From a virus, in IMG/VR virus record IMGVR_UViG_3300024302_000061, positions 1-21,703 of that record: a stretch of 21,703 bases of DNA; one strand, 5' to 3'. Shown in pieces: positions 1 through 7,432 of this stretch; positions within the stretch are counted from its first letter, which is position 1, and every line of letters begins with the position of its first letter. The notes under the pieces were generated by a model. The model was not told the origin of the DNA and made no database searches. It worked only from the letters and a program-made list of their open reading frames with translations. The translations under genes were made by a program, and so were the position numbers.

Positions 1-956
1 TGACGATCACACCAGAACAACTCAAATTCCGCAAAGGGAAACTTGGTGCAAGCAGCTACGGTCAAGCCTTGGGTCGAGGGTATGGTTCGAAAACTAGGGC
101 CGAACTGTTTCACCAGATGAAGGGGAATATGCCTCCTGTGAAGGAAACCATGGCTATGCGTGTGGGTAACTTCATGGAAGCCTTCATTCTGTCCGAATAT
201 TCAAAGCAAACGGGCAGGCAGGGGGTGGAATTCCCCGAGACACAGATTCACCCTGATGAACCACGTATTATCTGTCATTGTGACGGCATCATAGCCGATA
301 AGAGCCGTTTAATTGAAATAAAGAACGTAGGGCCAAGGATGCACAGTGCGTGGGACGATGGCGTACCTGACTACACCTGGATACAAGCCTGCGGGCAGTC
401 TATGGTAACGGGTATCATGCAAGTGGATGTCGTTGCTTACTTTGGGGGGTCCGAACTGCGGGTATATGAGCTTACCTTTACAAAGGAAGACCATGCCAAG
501 CTATTCGATGGGTTGATGGACTTTCTGGGCTATCTGGATCGTGATGAAGAACCACCACACGAACAGGCTGACCTTCCTAACCTTGATAAGTATTATGAGG
601 TTGAGGATAATGATGACAGTGTGCAAGCTACCAAACAATTCAGGCTGATGGCCCAAAGATTAGCCTCTCTTAAATATGTAAATAAGGTGAGCAAAGAAAA
701 TGCTGATGAAATGAAAGAGTTGGAATTTTATCTAAAGGAATACATGGGTACACGTACTAGCCTTCTAGGTGACGATGAAGAAACCCTGTTCACCTGGAAA
801 CAAGGCAAGGATAAGACTGTCACGGATTGGGAAAATATGACCGTTGATTTGTGTGACCAATATAATATAGCCTCTGATGATTATGTGGCTTCAATGGAAA
901 GAAACACAACAACCAAAAAAGGTAACCGCACATTCCTGTGCAAAATAAAGGACTAA
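1..956 (+). CDS. YqaJ/lambda-exonuclease-family recombinase (5' end cut by one base)
   Basis: This is a viral alkaline-type exonuclease of the PD-(D/E)XK YqaJ family, expected to resect double-stranded ends so that the annealase encoded next can act. The open frame runs back to the window edge, and the first two bases (TG, followed by ACG) are what remains of an ATG one base outside, so only one base is missing and the protein would be 318 aa. An internal TTG at 69 is not the start, because the upstream residues RKGKLGASSYGQAL are typical of the YqaJ N-terminus. Counting from the inferred start, the visible active-site residues are E60 (GNFMEAF), D95 (CHCDG), E106 and K108 (IEIKN), then the glutamine-rich helix WIQACGQSM near 127-135. 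It sits 7 bp upstream of the ERF gene. The family call is strong; strict 5'-3' polarity is inferred from the family. Confidence 0.9.
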   Translation, partial: TITPEQLKFRKGKLGASSYGQALGRGYGSKTRAELFHQMKGNMPPVKETMAMRVGNFMEAFILSEYSKQTGRQGVEFPETQIHPDEPRIICHCDGIIADKSRLIEIKNVGPRMHSAWDDGVPDYTWIQACGQSMVTGIMQVDVVAYFGGSELRVYELTFTKEDHAKLFDGLMDFLGYLDRDEEPPHEQADLPNLDKYYEVEDNDDSVQATKQFRLMAQRLASLKYVNKVSKENADEMKELEFYLKEYMGTRTSLLGDDEETLFTWKQGKDKTVTDWENMTVDLCDQYNIASDDYVASMERNTTTKKGNRTFLCKIKD

Positions 957-963
957 ACTTAAG

Positions 964-1632
964 ATGCCTAAAAAGAAAGAAACAACTCCCGAAGTGGAGC
1001 CAAAAGAACCTACAGTAGTAACACATGAGCGTGTAATTGCCACAGCTATCAACCAGATTAAGAATAATGTCAAGTCTGTGAAGATGACGGGTAAGGTGAA
1101 CTATGGTAAAACCAAGTACGACTATGCCAGCGAAAATGACGTTATCAAATCCTTACGTCAAGCGTGTGTAGACACAGGGTTGGTAGTTATGCCTTCTTAT
1201 GTATCTCATCAAACAGATAGCCGTGGGAATGTTGAGTGTGTAATGGATGTCAAAATCTCTCACATTACTGGCGCAGTTTGGCCTTACGAAGTACGCACGG
1301 CTGGAAACTGTGGAAATAATAACCTGTTAGGCGCACAGACAAGTGCTATGCGGGTATGGTATTTAAAAACCTTCCACATGTATACGGGTGACGAACCAGA
1401 AATGGTAGATCAGGCTAAAGGTGATGGGTCTATATCCACCTACGTTATGCCACCTAAAGACATCGTACAAAAGAAGATTCTAAAGGAATTTCCAAGTGCT
1501 ACCCTCAAAGATAAGGAAAACAGGCTGGCGGCACTTAACCAAAACCTACTTGCAGTAGGCGGTAACCCTGTGGACAGCCCAGACAAGGTTACTGACGATG
1601 AATGGGCTAAGATCGCAAGGAGTATGCAATGA
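964..1632 (+). CDS. ERF-family single-strand annealing protein
   Basis: This 222-aa protein belongs to the ERF superfamily of phage single-strand annealing recombinases, which pair complementary strands exposed by an exonuclease. The core is visible at about residues 25-145: a YGKTKYDYASENDVIKSLR segment, an alternating hydrophobic region ending in a conserved glycine-rich stretch (NNNLLGAQTSAMRVW), and TGDEPE. The charged N-terminus (KKKETTPEVEPKEPT) and a C-terminal extension after residue 150 are probably flexible and could contact the SSB. Its stop overlaps the start of the SSB gene by 4 bp, which implies translational coupling. Exonuclease, annealase and SSB together make a complete phage recombination cassette. 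Confidence 0.92.
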   Translation: MPKKKETTPEVEPKEPTVVTHERVIATAINQIKNNVKSVKMTGKVNYGKTKYDYASENDVIKSLRQACVDTGLVVMPSYVSHQTDSRGNVECVMDVKISHITGAVWPYEVRTAGNCGNNNLLGAQTSAMRVWYLKTFHMYTGDEPEMVDQAKGDGSISTYVMPPKDIVQKKILKEFPSATLKDKENRLAALNQNLLAVGGNPVDSPDKVTDDEWAKIARSMQ

Positions 1633-2012
1633 GTATTGCAATTAATCAGTGTAATTTCGCGGGTTATCTGACCCGTGACGCAGAAGTCAACACAACCGGT
1701 GAACGCGCCAGAGCTAATTTTGGTATCGCCATCAACGGTTACAAAGACTCTGTTCTTTTTATGAATTGTACGGCCTGGGGCAAACTGGCAGAGAATGTCG
1801 GTCCCAACCTGAATAAAGGTCAACCCATTTATGTTACCGGTGAACTGGTGATGAACGAATGGAACGACAAGGAAGGCAATCCAAAGTCTTCTACTGACCT
1901 GAACGTGCGTGGTATCCAGTACCTTTCAGCGAAGGGTGAGACTGTATCGGCTGGGAACAACGAAAGACTGTTCCAACCGCCACCAAAGGAAACGGAAGAT
2001 ATTCCCTTCTGA
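1629..2012 (+). CDS. ssb: Single-stranded DNA-binding protein (SSB)
   Basis: This 127-aa protein is an OB-fold SSB. The N-terminus (INQCNFAGYLTRDAEV) matches the usual first strand of bacterial SSBs, followed by NFGIAINGYKD, NCTAWGKLAENV and GQPIYVTGEL in the expected order. It ends in the acidic tip ETEDIPF, the tail that bacterial SSBs use to recruit partner proteins. The linker is short, so the protein is smaller than a typical 170-180 aa chromosomal SSB. It is the last gene of the recombination cassette: a 134-bp gap with two hairpins follows. Likely roles are protection of replication intermediates and support of ERF-driven annealing. Confidence 0.95.
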   Translation: MSIAINQCNFAGYLTRDAEVNTTGERARANFGIAINGYKDSVLFMNCTAWGKLAENVGPNLNKGQPIYVTGELVMNEWNDKEGNPKSSTDLNVRGIQYLSAKGETVSAGNNERLFQPPPKETEDIPF

Positions 2013-2025
2013 TCAATCAGCGGAA

Positions 2026-2071
2026 GTGACCATCTGCTATACCTCGTAACCCTTGCTAGGGGGTTGGTCAC
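2026..2071 (+). promoter_or_regulatory. Folded RNA element between ssb and the next operon
   Basis: An outer inverted repeat GTGACC (2026-2031) / GGTCAC (2066-2071) encloses an inner stem AACCC (2048-2052) / GGGTT (2061-2065). The inner arm's 3' side abuts the outer arm directly, so the two helices could stack. No ORF covers it. Its function is unknown; it could be a leader structure, an RNA-processing site or an mRNA end. Pairing was worked out by eye only. Confidence 0.45.
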
Positions 2072-2091
2072 ATAGCATTGTTTGTAGATGG

Positions 2092-2124
2092 TATGGGGGT
2101 GTTAGCGCACCCCCGTATTTCTTT
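2092..2124 (+). terminator. Intrinsic terminator or attenuator hairpin
   Basis: A 10-bp GC-rich stem (2092-2101 with 2108-2117, including one G-U pair) closes a 6-nt loop TTAGCG and is followed by TTTCTTT. It lies after ssb and only about 22 bp before the start codon of the next gene, leaving no obvious room for a new promoter. It may therefore work as a partial terminator (attenuator) lowering expression of the long downstream operon. Confidence 0.55.
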
Positions 2125-2146
2125 AACACGGATACGGAGACAACAA

Positions 2147-2617
2147 ATGAAAGTAACGCTGAATGAGCATGAAAAAGCAATAGCAATACACACAACAAAG
2201 ATGCGAAGGAAAGAGGATCGAGCAAAGGGCAGGAAAGATGTAATCAAACCTGAAGACTCCTACGATTGTGATGAACGTGGATCGCTGGGAGAAATGGCGT
2301 TCGCCAAACACTTCAATAAATACCCTGACTTCACCATGGTACCTGGAGACTATGATTTTATAGTTGACGGGTACAGGGTAGATGTCAAAACATCCAAAGG
2401 CCATAACAACCACCTTGAACTAAAGAAGACAGCCCGTAAGGGTCGCTGTGACAGGTTCGTGCTTATCACGGGTGTATTCCCAGAATACCATTTCCGTGGC
2501 TGGATAGCGGATCGTGACTACTGGACGGTGTGCTTTAAGAAACCCTACGATAACGGTGACTGGTCCTGGTGGGTAAAACAAGCCGACCTAAACCCTATGG
2601 AGACATTTCTACGATGA
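2147..2617 (+). CDS. PD-(D/E)XK-fold nuclease, probable
   Basis: This is a 156-aa protein. The ATG at 2147 is chosen over an upstream in-frame alternative start at 2078, because the upstream stretch covers the terminator hairpin while this ATG follows ACGGAGACAACAA. The sequence shows a helix with a glutamate (GSLGEMAFAKHF, E49), then D70 in GDYDF and D79-x-K81 in RVDVKTSKG. That is the acid...acid-x-lysine arrangement of the restriction-endonuclease-like fold. A WIADRDYW segment follows. It opens the long overlapping operon. A role in host DNA degradation or recombination is possible, but the substrate is unknown. Confidence 0.65.
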   Translation: MKVTLNEHEKAIAIHTTKMRRKEDRAKGRKDVIKPEDSYDCDERGSLGEMAFAKHFNKYPDFTMVPGDYDFIVDGYRVDVKTSKGHNNHLELKKTARKGRCDRFVLITGVFPEYHFRGWIADRDYWTVCFKKPYDNGDWSWWVKQADLNPMETFLR

Positions 2618-2925
2618 ACGAACTTATCATAACAATTCTGCTGTTGGTGCCAGCAGTTAATTCTGACAAGGTAACAGGCTGGAACGTGGGAGCCGTACAC
2701 AATCAGGTACAGGTTTCCTTTGAGCATGGGTTAGAGGCATCATATTCAGCTACGATGGTGCCGTGTCATACCCGCCCAACCAAGGAAGGCTTTATTGTTT
2801 ATCACACAGAATCCATGGGCCAGGAAGTTTGTTATTTGACGGACATTAGCAGACCAGTGTTGGTGCGGTACACGGTTGACCACTGGTTTCCTGCAACCTA
2901 TAAAACATATAAGGGGAGACAATGA
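2614..2925 (+). CDS. Small exported protein, unknown
   Basis: This 103-aa protein is translationally coupled to the nuclease gene (ATGA overlap). The first 18 residues (MNELIITILLLVPAVNS) are a hydrophobic signal peptide or anchor with few charges. The mature part has two cysteines (VPCHT and EVCYL), which could form a periplasmic disulphide. No family is recognised. An envelope role such as superinfection exclusion would fit its form but is only a guess. Confidence 0.6.
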   Translation: MNELIITILLLVPAVNSDKVTGWNVGAVHNQVQVSFEHGLEASYSATMVPCHTRPTKEGFIVYHTESMGQEVCYLTDISRPVLVRYTVDHWFPATYKTYKGRQ

Positions 2926-3086
2926 AACCACAGAACTTTGAAGGATGTTGTTACGAAGTACGTGTGTACGATAAAGACATGAAGTTGAAGTACACCATCC
3001 CGCACAAGGATGTTTTGCTAAAGAGATTTAAAGAGGCGAAAGCACCTAAATACAAACCCTATGGAATGTTTGGAGGTGCCGCATGA
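2922..3086 (+). CDS. Small basic protein, unknown
   Basis: This 54-aa gene starts at an ATG overlapping the preceding stop by 4 bp and is preceded by AAGGGGAGACA, a good ribosome-binding site. The product begins MKPQNFEGCCYEVRVYDKD and is lysine-rich in its second half (LLKRFKEAKAPKYKP). Its stop overlaps the next start. Support is from position, coupling and ribosome-binding site; no function can be assigned. Confidence 0.6.
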   Translation: MKPQNFEGCCYEVRVYDKDMKLKYTIPHKDVLLKRFKEAKAPKYKPYGMFGGAA

Positions 3087-3238
3087 GTTATCTCGATTGG
3101 ATAATCGCTGTAGGTGTAACTTCGATAATTATATTCACTGGTTGGACTATGTATCACAAGCCTTACCCGCCAGATGCAAACATTACGATCCGTGTTACAC
3201 CCTTACCTGACGGGTCTTTTGAGGTGACAGACAAATGA
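3083..3238 (+). CDS. Small single-pass membrane protein
   Basis: This 51-aa ORF is coupled by ATGA overlaps at both ends. A transmembrane segment spans about residues 5-24 (DWIIAVGVTSIIIFTGWTM). A short tail follows (HKPYPPDANITIRVTPLPDGSFEVTDK), resembling a small beta-rich domain. It is part of a set of short membrane or exported proteins here (2614, 3083, 3515). Function unknown. Confidence 0.6.
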   Translation: MSYLDWIIAVGVTSIIIFTGWTMYHKPYPPDANITIRVTPLPDGSFEVTDK

Positions 3239-3528
3239 ATAAAGAAACCCGTGCAATTTTAAAGAGCCTTAAACATCTCGACATGGTTATGGTGGAGTGG
3301 ATAGATGCCGAGCAGGAGTCTTCTGGTTGGCAGGATATTACCGCGCCCATCGGCACACGGGTTGTAGTAGCCAGGACGGTGGGATTCTATTCGATCCACA
3401 ACAAGTCACTACTGCGTACCTACTCTAACTACGACCCCTCTAACGGCATGGGTACAGGCAGGGATGATATACCCCTGTCAGCTATTAAGGGTATCTTCAA
3501 ACTTGAGGTGAAGAATGCTGTGGATTGA
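3235..3528 (+). CDS. Conserved phage hypothetical protein
   Basis: This 97-aa protein is probably beta-rich. The pattern VEWIDAEQESSGW, then a VVVARTVGFYSI strand pair, then DDIPLSAIKGIFKL is of a kind that recurs in small uncharacterised phage proteins. It starts at an ATGA overlap with the previous gene, and its end overlaps the next start by 14 bp. No catalytic residues are evident. Confidence 0.6.
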   Translation: MNKETRAILKSLKHLDMVMVEWIDAEQESSGWQDITAPIGTRVVVARTVGFYSIHNKSLLRTYSNYDPSNGMGTGRDDIPLSAIKGIFKLEVKNAVD

Positions 3529-3736
3529 ACTGGCAATGTCAACCGTCACCCTGTACAGCATTTGGCTTGTTTGTTATGGACACTTGCTTCCAGGCATATC
3601 TTTGGGTATACTACTACAGTTTTTTTGGATAACACTATGGATCGTAACGGCACAGCAGGGGATTATACTTTTAGATTTTGGAATACTGGGTATTTATATT
3701 AAACGGATACATGACTTGAGGTTTTGCGATGAGTGA
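3515..3736 (+). CDS. Two-helix membrane protein, unknown
   Basis: This 73-aa protein is strongly hydrophobic, with transmembrane segments at about residues 5-25 and 28-60 and a positively charged loop near KRIHDLR. The ATG at 3515 lies close behind a GAGGTGAAG ribosome-binding site; a second in-frame ATG at 3536 is an alternative start. It has no recognised family. It lies among other small membrane proteins of this operon. Confidence 0.5.
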   Translation: MLWIELAMSTVTLYSIWLVCYGHLLPGISLGILLQFFWITLWIVTAQQGIILLDFGILGIYIKRIHDLRFCDE

Positions 3737-3932
3737 TACATTATTATGTAACTGGTGCCACAGGAGAATGGATGCGCCAGAGCATTACAAACATGAGGGT
3801 GAGGATGCCTGGAAATGCCCGAAGTGTAAGAAGAGAATTTACATCGTTGGAAATGTCGGGTGTATGGGACCAGCTAAACAAATTTCTAAATCAGTTATGA
3901 GAAGAGTCAAAATTCAAAGTGAGGAAGAATGA
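3729..3932 (+). CDS. Small zinc-ribbon protein
   Basis: This 67-aa protein has two CxxC pairs (LCNWCHRR and WKCPKCKKR) about 20 residues apart, as in a zinc ribbon that binds nucleic acid or protein. The basic C-terminus ends in a cluster of glutamates. It overlaps the preceding gene by 8 bp and the following PP-loop gene by 4 bp. The specific partner is unknown. Confidence 0.65.
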   Translation: MSDTLLCNWCHRRMDAPEHYKHEGEDAWKCPKCKKRIYIVGNVGCMGPAKQISKSVMRRVKIQSEEE

Positions 3933-4687
3933 AACATATAATTTCATTGGGGGCAGGCGTTCAGTCAACAACTATGGCATTACTAGCCCAGAAGGGCGAG
4001 ATAACCCCCAGGGTAGACTTTGCAGTATTTGCTGACACTGGACATGAACCCGCCCATGTCTATACTCACCTGAACTGGCTTGAAACACAGGTGTCCTTCC
4101 CTATATACCGCACAAAATATGGCAACCTGTCGGATGATATGGATATGGTTCCGTTCTATATCATGAAGGATGGCGTGAAGGGTATGGGACAGAGGCGTTG
4201 CACCAAGTATTATAAAACCATGCCTGTAGAGAAAAAGATCAGGGAACTGTTAGGGCTTGAGCCGAGGCAGCGAACAAAGGGTCCAATCGCTACGGTGTGG
4301 GTTGGCATATCTATTGACGAAGTTCAGAGGATGAAAGACTCTACTAACAAGTGGAGTTTGAAACGCCATCCCCTCATTGATGCAGGCATGAACCGCCAGG
4401 ATTGCTTGAACTGGATGGAGAAAAACAACTACCCAGAACCGGCAAAGTCAGCGTGTATCTTCTGTCCCTACACAGACAATATGCGCTGGAAGGATATGAA
4501 ACAGAACCAGCCCAAAGATTTCAAAGAAGCGATTAAATGGGACAACGAGGTGAGAAATATGTCTAAAGATTTTACTAGCTACTTACACAGGAATGCCATA
4601 CCATTAGAGGAGGCTGTTTTCACCGATGATGATATAGGACAGACCAATATGTTTAACGATGAATGCGATGGAGTATGTGGAATATGA
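3929..4687 (+). CDS. PP-loop PAPS-reductase-like enzyme
   Basis: This 252-aa protein belongs to the phosphoadenosine-phosphosulfate-reductase-like N-type ATP pyrophosphatases, in the variant form common in phages. The N-terminal SLGAGVQSTTMAL (residues 6-18) is the nucleotide-binding PP-loop variant. FADTGHEPAHVY follows, then RRCTKYYKTMPVEKKI around C91. WVGISIDEVQRMK comes next, then HPLIDAGMNRQDC and a CIFCP pair (C176, C179). True PAPS reductases act in sulfate assimilation, but relatives such as DndC take part in DNA phosphorothioation and others modify RNA, so the substrate here is open. It precedes a DUF1599-like gene with a 4-bp overlap, which makes a nucleotide- or nucleic-acid-modification role a reasonable guess. 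Confidence 0.8.
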   Translation: MKHIISLGAGVQSTTMALLAQKGEITPRVDFAVFADTGHEPAHVYTHLNWLETQVSFPIYRTKYGNLSDDMDMVPFYIMKDGVKGMGQRRCTKYYKTMPVEKKIRELLGLEPRQRTKGPIATVWVGISIDEVQRMKDSTNKWSLKRHPLIDAGMNRQDCLNWMEKNNYPEPAKSACIFCPYTDNMRWKDMKQNQPKDFKEAIKWDNEVRNMSKDFTSYLHRNAIPLEEAVFTDDDIGQTNMFNDECDGVCGI

Positions 4688-5214
4688 GGAATGTTAAATT
4701 CAATGAACTACTAAAAGAAATACAGCAGATGCATGATAAGAAAAACACGGACTACGCCACCAAGGAAGACCCACTAGCCAACATTATGGGTTGTGTAAGG
4801 TTACACCTTCCCCCTTTGGCTGGCGTTACTATCCGGATGCAGGACAAGTGGGAGAGGATTGAAAACTTCTTCCGGAACAAGAAACTACTTAACGAGCCGG
4901 TGCGCGATGCGTACCTCGACAACGCTATCTATTCTATGATGGCTGTGTTGATTATTGACAGAGAAAAGGAGAAAATGGATGCCGTGCAAGAACTTGGGAG
5001 ACGAGCGATTAAACATGATAAGCCAGATGCAAGTCCAACTTTTGCAGGAGATGGTTGCGATCCGGACGGAAATTGCACACCTGAAGAATGGACAGAAGGA
5101 AGCCCACAATACGGAAAACCCAGTGGTCCCAAAATCCAAACCGAAGCCGAAATACTCGGACCAAGATTTGCAAACAGCCAAGTTCATACTGGACACGATA
5201 CGGGCAACAAATGA
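4684..5214 (+). CDS. DUF1599-like (nucleotide-modification-associated) protein with overprinted tail
   Basis: This 176-aa protein starts at the ATG overlapping the PP-loop gene's stop. An upstream ATG at 4663 is in frame but less likely. Residues 10-95 carry the DUF1599-type pattern: KKNTDYATKEDPLANI, then TIRMQDKWERIENF, then the paired helix VRDAYLDNAIYSMMAVL. The family is all-helical and found with phage nucleotide metabolism genes. After about residue 98 the frame continues through a low-complexity tail (DGCDPDGNCTPEEW) that overlaps the replication gene at 4979 in another frame for 236 bp. The domain is well supported; whether the tail is functional is uncertain. Confidence 0.7.
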   Translation: MRNVKFNELLKEIQQMHDKKNTDYATKEDPLANIMGCVRLHLPPLAGVTIRMQDKWERIENFFRNKKLLNEPVRDAYLDNAIYSMMAVLIIDREKEKMDAVQELGRRAIKHDKPDASPTFAGDGCDPDGNCTPEEWTEGSPQYGKPSGPKIQTEAEILGPRFANSQVHTGHDTGNK

Positions 5215-5455
5215 TATTGTTGAACCTAATATGGATATGTGGGCTAAGGAAGTTCGTCTGATGCGGGAGATTGATAAGCGGAGCCATGTTAGCATACGTG
5301 ACGCTATTATCTACGCTCACCAAGACCCGTTCTGGACCATTAACTGCCAAAGCCCGAAGAAGTTGCGTAAACACTTTGACCGTTTCCATAACATGCGGAA
5401 ACAGGAAACCAAAAAGCAGGGGGAATCACTAGAAAACTACAGGCGTAAACGATGA
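4979..5455 (+). CDS. Replication protein / helicase-loader candidate
   Basis: This 158-aa protein has its start chosen at the ATG 8 nt after AAAGGAG (about 4964-4970); ATG 5018 is an alternative. Residues about 10-45 form an amphipathic helix (MQVQLLQEMVAIRTEIAHL), then a lysine/proline linker (PKSKPKPKY). The C-terminal domain follows with KFILDTIRATNDI, MWAKEVRLMREIDKR, IRDAIIYAHQDPFW and SPKKLRKHFDRF. That tryptophan- and arginine-rich pattern is seen at the end of many phage replication initiators and helicase loaders. It lies directly upstream of DnaB with a 4-bp overlap, the position of a loader. Its first half overlaps the tail of the DUF1599-like gene in a different frame. Confidence 0.7.
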   Translation: MPCKNLGDERLNMISQMQVQLLQEMVAIRTEIAHLKNGQKEAHNTENPVVPKSKPKPKYSDQDLQTAKFILDTIRATNDIVEPNMDMWAKEVRLMREIDKRSHVSIRDAIIYAHQDPFWTINCQSPKKLRKHFDRFHNMRKQETKKQGESLENYRRKR

Positions 5456-6711
5456 AAGAGTTAGACGGTGTACCATATCACCGGGAAGCGGAACGGGAAT
5501 TAGTCTGTAGCCTGATGGCTGGGCCAGACTATATTTTCCGTGTAGCTTCAGAGGTTGACCCGTCCTATTTCTTCAACGAAGATTTCAGGGCGGTATATAC
5601 CAAGCTGTTGCAGAAGGCCCAGGCTGGTGAGAAAATAGAAGAAGTAACATTCTCTGATGGTGAGAGTGAAGACCGTAAAATCTTATTGATGAGGTTGTTT
5701 GACAATGCAATCACAGGAACCACAGCCCCGCACTGGGCTAAAAAAGTTCGCGAACACGCGTATGCCAGGGAAATCTATCAGCTTGGCGTTGCCTTTTCTC
5801 AACATGCGGCTCAACTTGAGGATTTTCAAGAGGCAGATTCATTCCTACGATCCAGAACAGATGCGGTACTGGAAAAGTTCAATATGGGAAGTGACGATAC
5901 ATACAGCCCCACCGACATCGGGGAAATCTGTAACACCATACAGGACAAAAGGAACAACCCTGGAATACATGGAATTAGAACGCTGTTCCCGATCTTTGAC
6001 AATGTGGTGAAAGGCTTGAAGATTGTTAATCTCATAACTGCCCCGTCTGGATTTGGCAAGACCGCACTGGGGTTACAATGGGCTTGGAACATAGGTGTAA
6101 AGCAACGTATCCCTTGCCTGTACATAAACTTTGAGATGGGTGAGGATGAGTTACTTGAGAGGATGCTGGCATCTGGATCGGACACATTACTTGATAACAT
6201 TCAACTAGGTGAAACAAGTGAAGACGAACATAATAATGTTTCCAACGCTAGTGCCGCACTTTCGGACAGCAAACTACACGTTACTGGCTGTGAGGAAAAA
6301 ACTATTGACAACACGATTAATCTTATTCACCAGTATCATGCTCAACATGGTATTAAGTGCGTATTTATTGACTATATAGGGGAGGTGTCGAAGAAAGATG
6401 ACGAACACACACTCAACACTTATGCGTTATACGGGAACTGGGTTCAACGAATTAAAGGAGCGTGTAGCAGACTTGACATTAAATCAGTCATCCTCGCGCA
6501 ACTTAATCGCGATGGCTATGACGGACCCCCCAGTATGCAAACCGTTGCTGATTCCATGCAGCTTGTCCACAAGGCGCACGTTGCCTGTGGTTTGTACGAG
6601 AGTAAAGCTGGGGCTACGCATCTTAAGATATTTAAGAACAGGGGTGGAGCAATAGTACAGCCTATCCCAATGAATTTTAACCGAAAAACCCAGCGAATTA
6701 CTGAGCTATGA
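5452..6711 (+). CDS. Replicative DNA helicase, DnaB family
   Basis: This 419-aa hexameric helicase would unwind the phage replication fork 5'-3'. The N-terminal helical domain (residues about 1-145) begins PYHREAERELVCSLM, the start typical of DnaB. The RecA-like domain has Walker A APSGFGKT (197-204), NFEM (226-229), Walker B CVFIDYIG (303-310), and AQLNRDG near 349-355 where the family has its sensor/arginine-finger region. It is slightly shorter than the usual 450-470 aa DnaB. It is coupled by ATGA overlaps to the upstream loader candidate and the downstream GIY-YIG gene. No DNA polymerase or primase is visible in the window. Confidence 0.93.
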   Translation: MKELDGVPYHREAERELVCSLMAGPDYIFRVASEVDPSYFFNEDFRAVYTKLLQKAQAGEKIEEVTFSDGESEDRKILLMRLFDNAITGTTAPHWAKKVREHAYAREIYQLGVAFSQHAAQLEDFQEADSFLRSRTDAVLEKFNMGSDDTYSPTDIGEICNTIQDKRNNPGIHGIRTLFPIFDNVVKGLKIVNLITAPSGFGKTALGLQWAWNIGVKQRIPCLYINFEMGEDELLERMLASGSDTLLDNIQLGETSEDEHNNVSNASAALSDSKLHVTGCEEKTIDNTINLIHQYHAQHGIKCVFIDYIGEVSKKDDEHTLNTYALYGNWVQRIKGACSRLDIKSVILAQLNRDGYDGPPSMQTVADSMQLVHKAHVACGLYESKAGATHLKIFKNRGGAIVQPIPMNFNRKTQRITEL

Positions 6712-7103
6712 CACCACACAAAAGTCACAAAGAATTATTTGATTTGTCAATTACAGTAGACGAGGTGGACGGTCAGGGGATATATTTTTTTTGGGATGAT
6801 GGTGTGTGTGTTTATGTTGGGAAGTCAATCCACATGGTCAACCGTGTAACAACCCACAAGTATGGGATTCCTAGACATATAGGGCTTGATGGAAAACTTG
6901 TACTACCTGGGCAGAAGGGTCGGAAAAAAGGACAAACTTGGGTAGACCACAAACGCCCTAAGAAAAGAGTATTCAAAATATTTGACAGGGTTACATTGTT
7001 ACGGTATGCCGGTACACACAAATCCCTGATAGAGTTAGAGAATTACTATATTAAAAAGTTCAACCCAAAATACAACGGTAACACATCAGGAGAAAATAAA
7101 TGA
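6708..7103 (+). CDS. GIY-YIG endonuclease
   Basis: This 131-aa protein contains the GIY-YIG nuclease core. GIYFFW, then CVYVGKS (residues about 25-45) give the two signature strands, HMVNRVTTHK supplies the following helix with its arginine, and SLIELENYYIKKFNPKYN holds the metal-binding glutamate and the terminal asparagine motif. There is no extra DNA-binding domain, so it is a minimal free-standing nuclease. It sits directly after the helicase gene, a common spot for homing endonucleases, but it does not interrupt a gene. It could be a homing nuclease or a resident repair or host-DNA nuclease. Confidence 0.85.
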   Translation: MTPHKSHKELFDLSITVDEVDGQGIYFFWDDGVCVYVGKSIHMVNRVTTHKYGIPRHIGLDGKLVLPGQKGRKKGQTWVDHKRPKKRVFKIFDRVTLLRYAGTHKSLIELENYYIKKFNPKYNGNTSGENK

Positions 7104-7432
7104 ACGATGATATTTACAAACTTGAACCTGACCCTTCACCGGAAGACATTAAGGCAATAGAGGATGGTTTAACGGACAAGCGGCTGGGAGAAGTACCAGC
7201 ACAGGTTGATATGCAGTATGTGTTGGGCAAATCCGCAGACTATATCCACACACAGGGCGATATGTCCATGCAAAGGATTATAGAGGCTAACCAACCAGAC
7301 TGGCAACAATGGCCTGTTAGGTTGCATCTGGATGTCATTCTCAAACAGTTATTGAACACGGTGGGTATGCTACAGGCACAGATGATTGAACTTGAGCGTA
7401 AAGTGGAGAAAATGAAAAATGAAGGGAATTAA
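7100..7432 (+). CDS. Hypothetical protein with C-terminal coiled coil
   Basis: This 110-aa acidic protein has no recognised family. A heptad-like helix is visible at the end (VILKQLLNTVGMLQAQMIE, then a run of E and K residues), suggesting oligomerisation. It is coupled by a 4-bp overlap to the GIY-YIG gene and overlaps the next small gene by 14 bp. Confidence 0.55.
   Translation: MNDDIYKLEPDPSPEDIKAIEDGLTDKRLGEVPAQVDMQYVLGKSADYIHTQGDMSMQRIIEANQPDWQQWPVRLHLDVILKQLLNTVGMLQAQMIELERKVEKMKNEGN

Noticed and set aside
69-956. TTG at 69 as the start of the exonuclease.
   Set aside because: The frame is open to the window edge and the upstream residues match the family N-terminus; the true ATG is cut by one base.
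1440-1823. A 127-aa - strand frame across the ERF/SSB junction.
   Set aside because: Both + strand genes are clearly recognised here, so this is a shadow frame.
4885-5389. Long - strand frames under the DUF1599-like and replication genes.
   Set aside because: They are antisense shadows without ribosome-binding sites, opposite two better-supported + strand frames.
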